Source: Hyphomicrobiales bacterium
Lineage (GTDB): Bacteria; Pseudomonadota; Alphaproteobacteria; Rhizobiales; Devosiaceae
Assembly: GCA_004144345.1 (NCBI GenBank)
Contig: SEEL01000033.1
Coordinates: forward strand, 1 to 40,972
Direction: 5' to 3'
DNA: 40,972 bases
Part shown: one piece after another, positions 15,244 to 24,692 of the stretch
Numbering within the stretch: position 1 is the stretch's first letter
Layout: each line of letters opens with the position of its first letter
Translations under genes and position numbers: made by a program
Notes under the pieces: model-generated
Seen by the model: the letters and a program-made list of their open reading frames with translations, nothing else
Told to the model about the DNA's origin: nothing
The model's database searches: none

Positions 15244-16470
15244 ATGACCATCGCCGCCACCGCGCCCCGCTCCACCGCCGTCCCGCTGCTCGTCCTCGTC
15301 ATTGCCGGCTGTCTGATCGCCGCCATCACCAATGGCATCCGCACGACCTTCGGCCTGTTCACCCTGCCGATGACGGCCGAACTCGGCCTCAGCCGCGAGG
15401 CCTGGGGTATGGCGATGGCCATCCAGAACCTCGTCTGGGGCATGGCGCAGCCCTTTGCCGGCGCCATCGCCGACAAATACGGCACCGCCCGGGTCGTCGT
15501 CTTCGGCCTTGTCGTCTATGCCGCCGGCCTCGTGCTGATGGTGGTGTCGCCCGATGCACTGCTGCTCAACCTCACGGCCGGCATCCTCTGCGGCGTCGGC
15601 ATCGCCACCTCGTCCTTTTCGATCGTCATGGTCGCCTTCGGCCGCAACGTCCCGGCCGAGAAGCGGCCGATGATCTTCGGCGTCGCCACCGCCGCCTCGT
15701 CCTTCGGCCAGTTCGCCTTCGCCCCCATCGGTCAGGGCTTCATCTCCGCCTTCGAGTGGCAGAACGCGCTGGTCTATCTCGCGGTCTTCCTCGTCGCCGC
15801 CATCCCCCTCGCCTGGGCGCTGCGCGGCAAGACCGAGAACCCCACCGGCCAGGCCGATCTGCGCTTCATGGAGGCGCTGTCGCGCGCCTGGGGCCATGGC
15901 TCCTACCGGCTGCTGGTGATCGGCTTCTTCGTCTGCGGCTTCCACCTCGCCTTCATCAACGTCCACATGCCGGCCTATCTGGTGCAATGCGGGCTCACCC
16001 CCGAAGTGGGCAGCTGGTCGATCGCCATCATCGGCCTCTTCAACATCGCCGGCTCGCTCTCGGCCGGCTACCTCGGCGGCAAGCTGCCCAAGCAGCTGAT
16101 GCTGGCGACCATCTATTTCTCGCGCGCCGTGGCCATTGCGCTGTTCATGCTGTTCCCGGTCACCGAGCTCTCGGCCTATATCTTCGCCGCGGCGATGGGG
16201 TTCCTCTGGCTCTCCACCGTGCCGCTCACCGCCGGGCTCGTCAGCCTCTTCTTCGGCGCGCGCTACATGGGCATGCTGTACGGCGTCGCCTTCTTCTCCC
16301 ACCAGCTCGGCTCCTTCGTCGGCGTGTGGCTGGGCGGCTATGCCTTTGACGTCACCGGCTCCTACAGCCTTGTCTGGTATCTGGGCATCCTGCTCGGCCT
16401 CGGCTCGGCGGCAATCCATCTGCCGATCCGCGAGCGGCCGTCCCTCAACTTTCAGCCGGCGCGGGCCTGA
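15244..16470 (+). CDS. MFS transporter (OFA/monocarboxylate-like)
   Basis: A 408-residue major facilitator transporter with about 12 helices. The N-terminal half shows NGIRTTFGLFTLPMTAELGLSREAWG and the loop FAGAIADKYGTARVV, a version of the MFS DxxGRR motif A. The pattern resembles OFA/MCT-like carriers for small carboxylates, but substrate cannot be told. The central cytoplasmic loop follows helix 6 near residue 195. It is preceded by a 130-base gap with a GTGAT-N7-ATCAC repeat. The next gene is another MFS transporter of a different subfamily. Confidence 0.85.
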   Translation: MTIAATAPRSTAVPLLVLVIAGCLIAAITNGIRTTFGLFTLPMTAELGLSREAWGMAMAIQNLVWGMAQPFAGAIADKYGTARVVVFGLVVYAAGLVLMVVSPDALLLNLTAGILCGVGIATSSFSIVMVAFGRNVPAEKRPMIFGVATAASSFGQFAFAPIGQGFISAFEWQNALVYLAVFLVAAIPLAWALRGKTENPTGQADLRFMEALSRAWGHGSYRLLVIGFFVCGFHLAFINVHMPAYLVQCGLTPEVGSWSIAIIGLFNIAGSLSAGYLGGKLPKQLMLATIYFSRAVAIALFMLFPVTELSAYIFAAAMGFLWLSTVPLTAGLVSLFFGARYMGMLYGVAFFSHQLGSFVGVWLGGYAFDVTGSYSLVWYLGILLGLGSAAIHLPIRERPSLNFQPARA

Positions 16471-16578
16471 ACCCCCTCGCCGCAATAGAAAATTTGATAG
16501 GACCCTAAACTTGCCAAGTATCGGCAGCGGGCGCATGGTCCCGGCCAATCAGGCGGCCTCCTCGCCTGCGGATATCAG

Positions 16579-17832
16579 ATGACAACTCAATCGCTTGCGC
16601 AACGGGTGCTGTCCCGGCCCGAATTTATTGCTCTCATTGCTGCCCTGATGGCGCTCAATGCGCTCGCCATCGACGTGATGCTGCCGGCCCTGCCCTATAT
16701 GGGCGAAGCGCTGGGCATCTCGAACGAGAATGAGCGCCAGCTCGTGGTCTCGATCTACATGATCGGCTTCGGCGCCGCGCAGCTCATCTACGGGCCGGTC
16801 ACCGACCGCTTCGGCCGCCGCGCGCCGCTGTTCTTCGGCATGGCGCTCTATGTCATCTGCGCCTTCGCCGCGACCTTTGCGCCGAGCTTTGCAATCCTGC
16901 TCGCCATGCGCTTCGTCCAGGGGCTGGGCGCCGCCGCCACCCGCGTCATCGCTACCTCGATCGTGCGCGACCGCTTCTCTGGCCGCGAGATGGCCGAGGT
17001 CATGTCGCTCACCTTCATGGTCTTCATGGCCATCCCGATCATCGCGCCGGGCATCGGGCAGATCATCCTGCTCACCGGACCGTGGCAGTACATCTTCCTG
17101 TTCATGGCCGGCCTCGCCGCCGTCATCGCGATCTGGGCGTGGTTCCGCCTGCCCGAGACGCTGCATCCCGAATATCGCCGCAAGCTGCAGCTGAGCGTCA
17201 TCTTCGACGGCTTCCGCATCGTCTTTACCAACCGCGTCGCCTTCTTCTACGGCCTCGCCGGCACCTTCCTGTTCGGCGCCATGTTCGGCTTCATCGTCAG
17301 CTCGCAGCAGATCTTCGTTGATATCTACGGGCTGGGCGCGCTGTTCCCGGTAGCCTTCGCCTGCATGGCCGGTGCCATGGCCATCTCGTCCTTCATCAAT
17401 TCGCGCATCGTCCGCCGCTTCGGCATGCGCCGGCTGAGCCACGGGGCGCTCATCGTCTACATTTCGGGCGCGGCGATCCTGCTCGGCCTCAGCCTCATCG
17501 GGCCGGTGAATTTCTGGGTGTTCTACGGGCTGCTGCTGGTCATCCAGTTCTTCTTCGGCAACGCCGCCTCGAACATGAATTCGCTGTCGATGGAGCCTCT
17601 GGGCCGGGTCGCGGGCACCGCCGCCGCCGTGTTCGGCTTCATGCAGACCGTCGGCGGCGCCCTCCTCGGCACCTATATCGGCCAGCATTTCAACAACACG
17701 CTTACCCCCAACGCCACCGGCTACGTCATCATGGGGTCGCTGGCGCTGCTGAGCGTGCTGATCGCCGAAAAGGGCCGGCTGTTCGGGGTCAGCCCCGACC
17801 ATGCCCACCCCACCCCGGCCCACAGCGACTGA
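16579..17832 (+). CDS. Bcr/CflA-type MFS drug exporter (copy 1)
   Basis: A 417-residue, 12-helix MFS protein of the Bcr/CflA subfamily, exporters of drugs or metabolites by proton antiport. Diagnostic features: ALNALAIDVMLPALPYMG in helix 1, GFGAAQLIYGPVTDRFGRR as motif A near residue 70, and RFVQGLGAAATRVIATSIVRDRFSG in helix 4-5. A close paralogue is at 20183; both share AEVMSLTFM/AEIMSLILS and NRVAFFYG/NRRAFFYG. ATG follows GGATATCAG. No regulator gene is adjacent, and the substrate is unknown. Confidence 0.88.
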   Translation: MTTQSLAQRVLSRPEFIALIAALMALNALAIDVMLPALPYMGEALGISNENERQLVVSIYMIGFGAAQLIYGPVTDRFGRRAPLFFGMALYVICAFAATFAPSFAILLAMRFVQGLGAAATRVIATSIVRDRFSGREMAEVMSLTFMVFMAIPIIAPGIGQIILLTGPWQYIFLFMAGLAAVIAIWAWFRLPETLHPEYRRKLQLSVIFDGFRIVFTNRVAFFYGLAGTFLFGAMFGFIVSSQQIFVDIYGLGALFPVAFACMAGAMAISSFINSRIVRRFGMRRLSHGALIVYISGAAILLGLSLIGPVNFWVFYGLLLVIQFFFGNAASNMNSLSMEPLGRVAGTAAAVFGFMQTVGGALLGTYIGQHFNNTLTPNATGYVIMGSLALLSVLIAEKGRLFGVSPDHAHPTPAHSD

Positions 17833-17884
17833 TCCCGGATCGAAACGCGCTATGGTGGCGTTCTCTGGGCAAAGGGAGATCGCC

Positions 17885-18190
17885 ATGAACACCGCCAATC
17901 TGCAGCTCGAGGGCCTCTACATCGTCCTCGCCTCGCTCAACAACACGCTGGTGGGCAAGGGCCTGCTCTCCCGCGAGGAAGTCGGCCATGCCCTCAAAGT
18001 GGCCGAGCAGACCGCGCTGGGCGACGATGGCACCGAGGAGCGCAGCCCCTCGCACCGCGACGCCGTCGCCTTCCCGGCCCGCCTGCTGATGCTCGCCAAC
18101 AATGGCGCCAGCGACGCGCAGATCCAGTCCTTCTCTGAACTGGCCAAGCTCGTCGGCCAGACCAAGCACCCGCACAATGACGCGCTGTAG
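17885..18190 (+). CDS. Small conserved-looking protein, unknown
   Basis: A 101-residue soluble protein, largely helical, beginning MNTANLQLEGLYIVLASLNN. The pattern LVGKGLLSREEVGHALKVAEQTAL is a regular amphipathic helix pair, followed by an acidic and polar link and AVAFPARLLMLANN. No known domain recognised. AAGGGAG (17872-17878) six bases before the ATG fixes the start; the longer upstream frame overlaps the MFS gene. It is probably co-transcribed with the Bcr/CflA gene 52 bases upstream, and is convergent with the methyltransferase. Confidence 0.75.
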   Translation: MNTANLQLEGLYIVLASLNNTLVGKGLLSREEVGHALKVAEQTALGDDGTEERSPSHRDAVAFPARLLMLANNGASDAQIQSFSELAKLVGQTKHPHNDAL

Positions 18191-18201
18191 CCGCCTGAGG
18201 C

Positions 18202-18921
18202 TCAGCCCGCCTTGTGGCCCACGAGGATGGTCCAGCCCAGATACGGCCGGACGGTCTTGAGGTAATAGTTCCAGTCGTCGCTGCTCTTGTGCGCCACGTC
18301 CTGCTCGTCGGGATGGCCCGGATGCTGCAGCACCCAGCGCACCGTGGCGTGCCGGTGATGGCTGGCATAGCGCTCGAAATCGGCCTCCGAGGCCGAGATC
18401 ATCGCCGACACCTCCACCCCGTGCCGCTGCATCACGCCGGCCAGCTCCACCGAATCCTGCGGCAGATGCTGGTGCGTCGCCACCGCCGGCCGGTGCTTGG
18501 TGGTGAGGTCGCCCACCACCACCGCCCCGCCGGGTTTCGTTGCCGCCACCATCCACTCGACCGCCGACACGAACCCGCCCAGCGCAAAGGTCGCGCCGAG
18601 GCACATCACCACGTCATAGCTGGCCGGCTCCGGCACGAAGCGCTCGGCTGGCCCCTCGAGATAGGTCAGGCCGCCGCGCAGCGGGCTGCGGCTGCGCGCA
18701 AAATCGAGGAAGGCCGGATTGGTCTCGAGCCCGGTGCCCTCGATGTCGAAGCGCTCGGCCCATTGCCGCATCAGCCAGGCCTTGCCGCAACCGATATCGA
18801 GCACCCTGAGGCCGTCACGAATATCGCAATAATCGTCGAGCAGCCTGAGCTTCCGCTCCGTCACCGGATTCTGGATCTCGATATCCGCCTCGGCGATCGC
18901 CCAATAATCCTGATGATCCAC
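18202..18921 (-). CDS. SAM-dependent methyltransferase (class I)
   Basis: A 239-residue Rossmann-fold methyltransferase. Motif I is VLDIGCGKAWLMRQWAERF near residue 40, motif II around GTGLETNPAFLDFAR, and the post-motif DVVMCLGATFALGGF. The C-terminal half has EADFERYASHHRHATVRWVL, seen in small-molecule methyltransferases. Substrate unknown. GTG at 18921 was chosen because GGAGGAG lies seven bases upstream and a TATAAT -10 at 18946-18951 predicts a transcript start near 18939. The open frame upstream to 18942 would begin before that. Confidence 0.8.
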   Translation of the reverse strand: MDHQDYWAIAEADIEIQNPVTERKLRLLDDYCDIRDGLRVLDIGCGKAWLMRQWAERFDIEGTGLETNPAFLDFARSRSPLRGGLTYLEGPAERFVPEPASYDVVMCLGATFALGGFVSAVEWMVAATKPGGAVVVGDLTTKHRPAVATHQHLPQDSVELAGVMQRHGVEVSAMISASEADFERYASHHRHATVRWVLQHPGHPDEQDVAHKSSDDWNYYLKTVRPYLGWTILVGHKAG

Positions 18922-18945
18922 CCGCGCTCTCCTCCGCCTCACACG

Positions 18946-18976
18946 ATTATAACGCCTCAGGCGCCAATGCGTGCAA
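18946..18976 (-). promoter_or_regulatory. Promoter of the methyltransferase gene
   Basis: On the minus strand a perfect TATAAT -10 (18946-18951) follows TTGCAC (18971-18976) with a 19-base spacer, longer than optimal. The predicted start, near 18939, leaves a leader of about 18 bases before GTG 18921 that contains GGAGGAG. Confidence 0.5.
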
Positions 18977-18996
18977 GGCCGGGCTGGCGCGATAGC

Positions 18997-19818
18997 TCAC
19001 ACCGTGAAAATCTCGCGGCGGACGAGGTCCCAGCTGTCCTTGTCCGACGCCAGCAGCAGGCCGCCGCTGGTTTCGCCGACGCGGTAGGGCGAGCCGTCGA
19101 ATTTGGCGACATGCGCCCCGGCTTCGGCCGAGATCAGCGTGCCCGGCAGATGGTCCCAGGGCAGCAGCTTGTTGAACATCACGAAGTCGCAGTGGCCGGA
19201 GGCGAAGGTCCGGTAGTCGTGCCCGGCGACGCGGTAATGCGCCGGCACCCGGATCTTGGCGAGGTTGGCGAACACCAGGGGCTTCGTCTCAGGCGGCAGG
19301 AAGGTCAGCGACACATGGCCGATCATCTCGGACAGGATTTTGGGTGCCGCCACGCGCAGCCGCACCGCTTCGCCATCGGGCCGCCGCAGCCAGGCGCCGG
19401 AGCCGCGTTCGGCCAGCACCCAATCGTCGCCCATCGGGTCGTAGATGATGCCCGCCGCCACCTCGCCGCCGATCACCAGCGACGCCATCACCGCATAGAG
19501 CGGCAGTCCAGCCGCGAAATTGGCGGTGCCATCGACCGGATCGACGGTGATCGCCACCTCCGCTCCGGCCAGCCGGTCGAGCAGCGCCGGGTCGGCCGCA
19601 ACGGATTCCTCGCCCACCACGAGCGTCCCCGGCCAGCGCCGTTCGATCTCGCGCTTGATGAACCATTCGGCCTGCGTATCCGCCTCGGTCACGAGGTCCG
19701 CCGGGTTGGATTTGGTCCGCACCGTCTCCGGCTCCAGCCGCCGGAAGCGCGGCAGGATTTCCGCCTTGGCCGCGTCACGCAGGATTTCGGCAAGTTCGGC
19801 AATATCGGGCACGGGCAT
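18997..19818 (-). CDS. Inositol monophosphatase family phosphatase
   Basis: A 273-residue magnesium-dependent phosphatase of the IMPase/FIG superfamily. Metal ligands are visible: Glu70 in VVGEES, Asp93 and Asp96 in DPVDGT, and the Asp of PWDHLPG near residue 221. Members dephosphorylate inositol phosphate, histidinol phosphate or other sugar phosphates. SuhB-, HisN- and CysQ-like roles cannot be separated safely here. No histidine or sulfur genes are adjacent. It lies 75 bases before the methyltransferase, which has its own promoter. Confidence 0.88.
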   Translation of the reverse strand: MPVPDIAELAEILRDAAKAEILPRFRRLEPETVRTKSNPADLVTEADTQAEWFIKREIERRWPGTLVVGEESVAADPALLDRLAGAEVAITVDPVDGTANFAAGLPLYAVMASLVIGGEVAAGIIYDPMGDDWVLAERGSGAWLRRPDGEAVRLRVAAPKILSEMIGHVSLTFLPPETKPLVFANLAKIRVPAHYRVAGHDYRTFASGHCDFVMFNKLLPWDHLPGTLISAEAGAHVAKFDGSPYRVGETSGGLLLASDKDSWDLVRREIFTV

Positions 19819-19952
19819 GGACTGTTCCGGAGCGTTGAGGGTGCCCGTTGACTAGCACAGACCGGACCGCTGGCGAGCCTCAACCGCCATGCCGATTGCC
19901 ACGGACAAAACCCTGTCCCGGTAATTGATGACAATCCCGAGCCACGCTTTAC

Positions 19953-19981
19953 TTTAAAACACCGGTCCGATGCGGTACTAT
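19953..19981 (+). promoter_or_regulatory. Possible promoter before the transporter fragment
   Basis: TTTAAA (19953-19958) and TACTAT (19976-19981) are separated by 17 bases in an unusually AT-rich part of the 221-base gap between divergent genes. It would start RNA about 50 bases before the ATG at 20040. No other candidate is as good. Confidence 0.4.
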
Positions 19982-20039
19982 ACGGGCAATCCAAAGAATA
20001 CTTCCGGTCTTGATCTACAGATCATTCGGAGTTTCCGGG

Positions 20040-20183
20040 ATGAATTTTCCAGTACTTTCAAAGACTGAGTTCGTCTTGCTGATGGCTGCCCCCACCATGG
20101 TGGAGGCATTTGCCGGCGACATCATGCTGCCGGCCGCCATGGCCCGAAGACGCCTGTTCCTCGACCCGGCCGGTGGCTCGTGA
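20040..20183 (+). pseudogene. 47-residue N-terminal remnant of a Bcr/CflA transporter
   Basis: ATG to TGA encodes 47 residues. The segment LSKTEFVLLMAAPTMVEAFA followed by GDIMLPAAM aligns with the start of the next gene, LSRREFIFLAAGLMMVDALA followed by IDIMLPALP. After residue 34 the match ends in an unrelated basic tail (ARRRLFLDPAGGS). GGAG (20028-20031) gives it a good ribosome-binding site, while the full-length gene has none of its own. Its stop overlaps that gene's ATG as TGATG, so it may act as a translated leader that couples expression. It could be a decayed duplicate or a functioning upstream ORF. Confidence 0.6.
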
Positions 20184-21424
20184 TGAGCACGCTACGATCC
20201 GCGCTGTCCCGGCGCGAATTCATCTTCCTCGCCGCCGGCCTGATGATGGTCGATGCGCTGGCCATCGACATCATGCTGCCGGCGCTGCCCGACATCGGCG
20301 ACGCCTTCGGGGTGTTGCGCGACAATGACCGCTCGCTGGTCATTACGGCGTTCCTGTTCGGCTTCGGCCTGCCACAGATCGTGTTCGGACCGCTGAGCGA
20401 CCACTTTGGCCGCCGCCCGATGATTTTGGGCGGCATGGTCGCCTATATCGCCTGCACGCTGCTGGCGATCGTGTCGCCGAGCTTCATGCTGCTGCTGGCC
20501 TGCCGCTTCCTTCAGGGCGTGGCGGCGGCCTGCGTCCGCGTCGCCCTCGGCGCCTGCGTGCGCGATCTCTATTCGGGCAAGGCGATGGCCGAGATCATGT
20601 CGCTGATCCTGTCGATCTTCCTGCTGGTGCCGATCATCATGCCGGGCGTCGGCCAGCTCATCCTGCTTGTCGGCCCGTGGCAGCTCATCTTCCTCGTGAT
20701 GGGCGGCCTTGCCGCGCTCTTTGGCACATGGGCCTTCCTGCGCCTCGCCGAAACGCTGGCGCCCGCCGAGCGCCGTCCGCTCAGCCTGACGGGCATCGCC
20801 GAGGGTTTTGCGATTGTCCTCACCAACCGCCGCGCCTTCTTCTACGGCATCGCCAGCACGTTCCTGATGGCGGCGGTGCTGGGCTTCATCCTCCCCGGCC
20901 AGCAGATCTTTGCCGAGCAATATGGCTGGGGGCCCTATTACCCTCTGGCCATGACCGGGATGGGCGGGGCGGCCGCCATCTGCTCGCTGCTTTCCTCGCG
21001 CATCATCCGTGTGGTCGGAGTGCGCCGCAGCGCCCATTACGGGGCGCTGCTGCTGCCGCTTCTGGCCCTCACCGCCGCCCTTCTCAACGTCACGGTCGGG
21101 CTCAGTGCCTATGCCTATCTTGCCTTCGTCATGGCGTTCGCGCTGCCCCTGGTCACCGGCTTTTCTAGCAGCGGTGCGCTGTCCATGGAGCCGCTGGGCG
21201 CAGTGGCGGGAACAGCGCAAGCGGTCTTCGGGCTCATCTCGACGCTCGGCGCGGCGTACCTCTCCTACCTCATCGCGCAAAGCTATGACGGCACGACCAC
21301 GCCGATCCTGCTGGGCATCGCCCTCATGGGGCTGCTGACCTTCGCCTGCTTTTTCATCGCCGAAGGCGGTAAGCTCTTCGGTGAAGATCCCGCGCCGCTC
21401 GCGCCCGCGGCCGTCGAGGCCTGA
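20183..21424 (+). CDS. Bcr/CflA-type MFS drug exporter (copy 2)
   Basis: A 413-residue 12-helix transporter, paralogous to the gene at 16579. Helix 1 has MMVDALAIDIMLPALPDIGDAF; motif A is GPLSDHFGRRPMILGG near residue 75; helix 4-5 has CRFLQGVAAACVRVALGACVRDLYSG. Proton-coupled efflux is expected; substrate unknown. ATG at 20183 overlaps the stop of the 47-residue remnant, with no clear ribosome-binding site of its own other than within that ORF. The gene ends two bases before the convergent ttcA stop. Confidence 0.88.
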   Translation: MSTLRSALSRREFIFLAAGLMMVDALAIDIMLPALPDIGDAFGVLRDNDRSLVITAFLFGFGLPQIVFGPLSDHFGRRPMILGGMVAYIACTLLAIVSPSFMLLLACRFLQGVAAACVRVALGACVRDLYSGKAMAEIMSLILSIFLLVPIIMPGVGQLILLVGPWQLIFLVMGGLAALFGTWAFLRLAETLAPAERRPLSLTGIAEGFAIVLTNRRAFFYGIASTFLMAAVLGFILPGQQIFAEQYGWGPYYPLAMTGMGGAAAICSLLSSRIIRVVGVRRSAHYGALLLPLLALTAALLNVTVGLSAYAYLAFVMAFALPLVTGFSSSGALSMEPLGAVAGTAQAVFGLISTLGAAYLSYLIAQSYDGTTTPILLGIALMGLLTFACFFIAEGGKLFGEDPAPLAPAAVEA

Positions 21425-21426
21425 AC

Positions 21427-22284
21427 CTACTCGGCGCGCCCCAGCGACAGGAAGTCGAACAGCTTGGGGTCCAGCATGTGGCTCGGATTGACGTTGCCCA
21501 GCGCGCGGATCATCACGTCCTTGCGGCCCGGCTGGCGTTGCTCGATGTCGTCCAGCATGGCCTTCATCGCATTGCGCTGCAGCCCGTCCTGCGAGCCGCA
21601 CAGGTCGCAGGGGATGATCGGGAACGCCATGTGCTGCGAGAATTTCTCGAGGTCCGGCTCCGCGCAATAGATCAGCGGCCGCAACACTTCGACATCGCCA
21701 TCATCGTTCAGCAGTTTTGGCGGCATGGCCGCGAGCCTGCCGCCATGGAAGAGGTTGAGGAAGAACGTCTCGAGGCTGTCCTCGCGATGATGCCCCAGCA
21801 CCAGCGCCGAACAGCCCTCCTCCCGCGCGATCCGGTAGAGATGGCCGCGGCGCAAGCGCGAGCAGAGCGAGCAATAGGTCGCTCCCTGCGGCAGCTTGTC
21901 GGTGACGATCGAATAGGTGTCCTGGTACTCGATCCGGTGCTCGATGCCGTTGGCGGTCAAGAACTCCGGCAGGATGTGCTTGGGGAAATTGGGCTGGCCC
22001 TGGTCGAGATTGCAGGCCAAGAGCTCCACCGGCAGCAGGCCGCGCCATTTGAGGTCGAGCAGGATCGCCAGCAGCCCGTACGAATCCTTGCCGCCCGACA
22101 GCGCCACCAGCCAGCGCGACCCCGGCTTGACCATGCCGAATTTGTCGATCGCCTCGCGGGTCAGCCGCACCAGCCGCTTGCGCAGCTTGTTGAATTCGAC
22201 GCTCCGCGGCGCGGCGCGGAACATCGCGGGCGCCAGTTCCTCGGCGCCCTCTTCCATCTCAGCGGTCGAAACGATCTCGTTCAT
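21427..22284 (-). CDS. ttcA: tRNA 2-thiocytidine synthetase TtcA
   Basis: TtcA adds sulfur to cytidine 32 of certain tRNAs, using ATP and a [4Fe-4S] cluster. The 285-residue protein has the ATP PP-loop SGGKDS at residues 63-68. The cluster cysteines are CSLC (138, 141) and the further CDLC (226, 229). [18 protein letters not shown] is also characteristic. Length is normal. It is transcribed alone on the minus strand, convergent with the transporter and divergent from sbmA. Identification is firm. Confidence 0.93.
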   Translation of the reverse strand: MNEIVSTAEMEEGAEELAPAMFRAAPRSVEFNKLRKRLVRLTREAIDKFGMVKPGSRWLVALSGGKDSYGLLAILLDLKWRGLLPVELLACNLDQGQPNFPKHILPEFLTANGIEHRIEYQDTYSIVTDKLPQGATYCSLCSRLRRGHLYRIAREEGCSALVLGHHREDSLETFFLNLFHGGRLAAMPPKLLNDDGDVEVLRPLIYCAEPDLEKFSQHMAFPIIPCDLCGSQDGLQRNAMKAMLDDIEQRQPGRKDVMIRALGNVNPSHMLDPKLFDFLSLGRAE

Positions 22285-22370
22285 GGCGCCCTGATACGCC
22301 CGAATTCCTTTGCTTACAACGCGGTAAGGCGCACGCAGATTCCTTGCTGAGTCTCGTTTCTGTCGATTAG

Positions 22371-23702
22371 ATGACCGCCATCACGAGCCCCCGAGGAGTC
22401 CGCGCCGTGTTCCGCTCCTTCTTCCCCAATCCCGTCAATTTCTTCACCTCGGCGATAGCCTGGACCGCGGTCGTCATGACCCTGTGGTTCCTCGGCGGCT
22501 CTACCATCGAGCCCTATCTGAGCCTGGGGCCCTGGCTCGGCATCACGCCGACCGAGGCCAATCCGGCGCCGTTCTTCAGCCCGGACAAGGTCTGGCTGTA
22601 CCAATATGTGATCATGTCGGGATACCTCTTCTGTATCCCGTGGTTCTTCCTCGGCGACAACAAGCGCTGGTACTGGTGGAGCGTCGTGGGCACGGTGACG
22701 ATCATCGAGATCGTCTATTTCAACGTGCAGGTCGGCGCCTGGCTGAACGACTGGTACGGCGACTTCTACAACATGATCCAGACGTCGCTGCAGACGCCGA
22801 ACACCTTCACCTTCGACCAATATATCGAAAAGGTCTGGACGGTGGCGGCCGTGCTGGCGGTCAACATCCTCGTCCTCGTGTTCAACGCCTTCCTCAACGC
22901 CCACTATCTCTTCCGTTGGCGCCGGGCGATGAACTTCTTCTATATGGCCAACTGGCCAAAAGTCCGCCACATCGAAGGCGCCTCGCAGCGCGTGCAGGAA
23001 GACACCCAGAGCTTCTCGTCGATCGTCGAGAGCCTTGGCCTGACCATCGTCGAATCCGTCATGACGCTGATCGTGTTCATCCCGATCCTGTGGTCGCTGT
23101 CCGACGCCATTTCGGTCCTGCCGTGGATCGGCGCCGTGCCCGGCAGCCTCGTCTGGATCGCGCTCGGTTCGGCGGTGTTCGGCACCCTGCTGTTCGCCGT
23201 CGCCGGTATCCGCCTGCCCGGCCTGCAATTCGCCAATCAGCGGGTCGAGGCGGCCTATCGCAAGGAACTGGTGTTCGGCGAAGATCATCCCGAACGGTCG
23301 CAGCCGATCACCATCCGCGAACTGTTCCGCAACGTGCAGCGGAACTACTTCCGCATCTACTTCCACTACACCTACTTCAACGTCTTCCGGTACACGTACC
23401 TGCAGGCATCGACCTTCTTCCCCTACATCGCGCTCGGCCCGTCGATCGTCACCGGTGCCATCACCTTCGGTATCTTCCAGCAGATCCTCAACGCTTTCGG
23501 CGAGGTCTCTAGCTCGTTCCGCTTCCTGATGAACTCGTGGACGACGATCATCAACCTGATCTCGATCTACCAGCGTCTGCGCGGCTTCGAACGGCAGATC
23601 CCGAAGGAAACGCTGGTCTTTGCCAACGATTATGACGACCCGCGCTATCTCGCCACCGCGACGGTGCCCGCCGCGGCCACGCCCGCGGTCGTGCCGGAAT
23701 AG
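22371..23702 (+). CDS. sbmA: SbmA/BacA family peptide transporter
   Basis: An inner-membrane, proton-driven importer of antimicrobial peptides; BacA in rhizobia is needed for survival in legume cells and for very-long-chain fatty acid lipid A. The 443-residue protein has about seven or eight membrane segments, starting at [20 protein letters not shown]. Signature stretches: [34 protein letters not shown] near residue 205, and [27 protein letters not shown] near residue 380. The last about 20 residues are an Ala/Pro/Val tail. Whether it behaves as SbmA or as a BacA-like paralogue cannot be decided here. Confidence 0.9.
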   Translation: MTAITSPRGVRAVFRSFFPNPVNFFTSAIAWTAVVMTLWFLGGSTIEPYLSLGPWLGITPTEANPAPFFSPDKVWLYQYVIMSGYLFCIPWFFLGDNKRWYWWSVVGTVTIIEIVYFNVQVGAWLNDWYGDFYNMIQTSLQTPNTFTFDQYIEKVWTVAAVLAVNILVLVFNAFLNAHYLFRWRRAMNFFYMANWPKVRHIEGASQRVQEDTQSFSSIVESLGLTIVESVMTLIVFIPILWSLSDAISVLPWIGAVPGSLVWIALGSAVFGTLLFAVAGIRLPGLQFANQRVEAAYRKELVFGEDHPERSQPITIRELFRNVQRNYFRIYFHYTYFNVFRYTYLQASTFFPYIALGPSIVTGAITFGIFQQILNAFGEVSSSFRFLMNSWTTIINLISIYQRLRGFERQIPKETLVFANDYDDPRYLATATVPAAATPAVVPE

Positions 23703-23724
23703 TGCTGGCACCCAATACATCCTG

Positions 23725-23752
23725 GGCAGGAGCGGTCCGCCGCCCCTGCCCG
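23725..23752 (+). terminator. Hairpin downstream of sbmA
   Basis: GGGCAGG (23725-23731) and CCTGCCC (23746-23752) pair, with an inner GCGG/CCGC extension. It lies 22 bases after the sbmA stop and 16 bases before the next gene. No U-run, so attenuation rather than full termination is possible. Confidence 0.45.
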
Positions 23753-23768
23753 GTCCCGACGCTCAATC

Positions 23769-24692
23769 ATGCCTGAGCCGGCGCGCCCGCTTCGCATCGC
23801 CGTCGTCGCGCATGTCTTTTTCCCGGCGCTGTGGCCCGAACTGGCCGCCTACATCGCCAACATCCCGGCGCCCTTCACGCTCTTCGTGACGCTGCCCGAA
23901 GGCAGCACTGCCGAACCTCTCATCCGGCGGACCCACGCGGATGCCGAAATCCGCTACGTGCCCAATGTCGGGCGCGACGTGGCGCCGTTCCTGTCGCTCT
24001 ATCCGGCGCTCGCGGCCTTCGATGTGGTGTGCAAGCTCCACACCAAGCGTGACGGCCTGCTGCACCGCGAGTGGCGGCTGGAGTGCCTCAAGGGCGTGTT
24101 GGAGAGCCGCGGCCTCGTCACCGCGCTGCTCGCCGCCTTCGCCGCCCATGACGATCTGCTGCTGGCCGGTGCCGCCGACCTCTATCTCGATGGCCCGCGG
24201 CATGTGGCAGGCAATCTGCCCATGCTGCACCGGCTGCAGGATCCCCTGCCCACTGCCTACGGTTTTTTTGCCGGCACCATGTTCTGGGCGCGCCCCGCCC
24301 TCTTCGCCGATCTCGCGCCGCGCTTTCCGGCGGCCGCCTTCTCAGTGCATCGCGACAAGGATGGGCATCTCGAACATGCCCTTGAGCGCCTGTTTGGCGC
24401 GCGCGCCGCCACCCTCGACGGCATAGTTGCCCTGACCCGTCCCGCCCCTGCCGGACGGACGGTCGACATCGTCCCCGCAGGCTCCGGCACGGCGCGGCGG
24501 TTCAGCCATATCTACCATTTCAAGCTGCCACTCCGTCATGCGCCCACCGCGCCGCTCACCCATCTGCCGCTCGGGGCGCTGCACGAGGCAATCGGCTTCA
24601 TCCAGCGGCTCCAGAAGATTTCCGCCAACCGGCGGGCCGCAAGGCGCGCCGCGCTCGACGCATCCACACCGGCGGGCGATACTTCGGCTTAG
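23769..24692 (+). CDS. RgpF-like (rhamnan synthesis F family) protein
   Basis: A 307-residue cytosolic protein of the RgpF family, seen in polysaccharide and O-antigen gene clusters. It starts with a strand-rich LRIAVVAHVFFPALWPELAAYI. The family motifs PNVGRDVAPFLSLYP, VCKLHTKRD and GFFAGTMFWARPALF are all present. Members are proposed to add rhamnose or to act with glycosyltransferases; the exact reaction is not well settled. No other polysaccharide genes are adjacent except the acyl-activation operon nearby. The stop overlaps that of the convergent 36-residue ORF. Confidence 0.75.
   Translation: MPEPARPLRIAVVAHVFFPALWPELAAYIANIPAPFTLFVTLPEGSTAEPLIRRTHADAEIRYVPNVGRDVAPFLSLYPALAAFDVVCKLHTKRDGLLHREWRLECLKGVLESRGLVTALLAAFAAHDDLLLAGAADLYLDGPRHVAGNLPMLHRLQDPLPTAYGFFAGTMFWARPALFADLAPRFPAAAFSVHRDKDGHLEHALERLFGARAATLDGIVALTRPAPAGRTVDIVPAGSGTARRFSHIYHFKLPLRHAPTAPLTHLPLGALHEAIGFIQRLQKISANRRAARRAALDASTPAGDTSA

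Noticed and set aside
18214-19851. A 545-codon plus-strand frame opposite the methyltransferase and phosphatase
   Set aside because: A shadow of two well-supported minus-strand genes, with no domain pattern.
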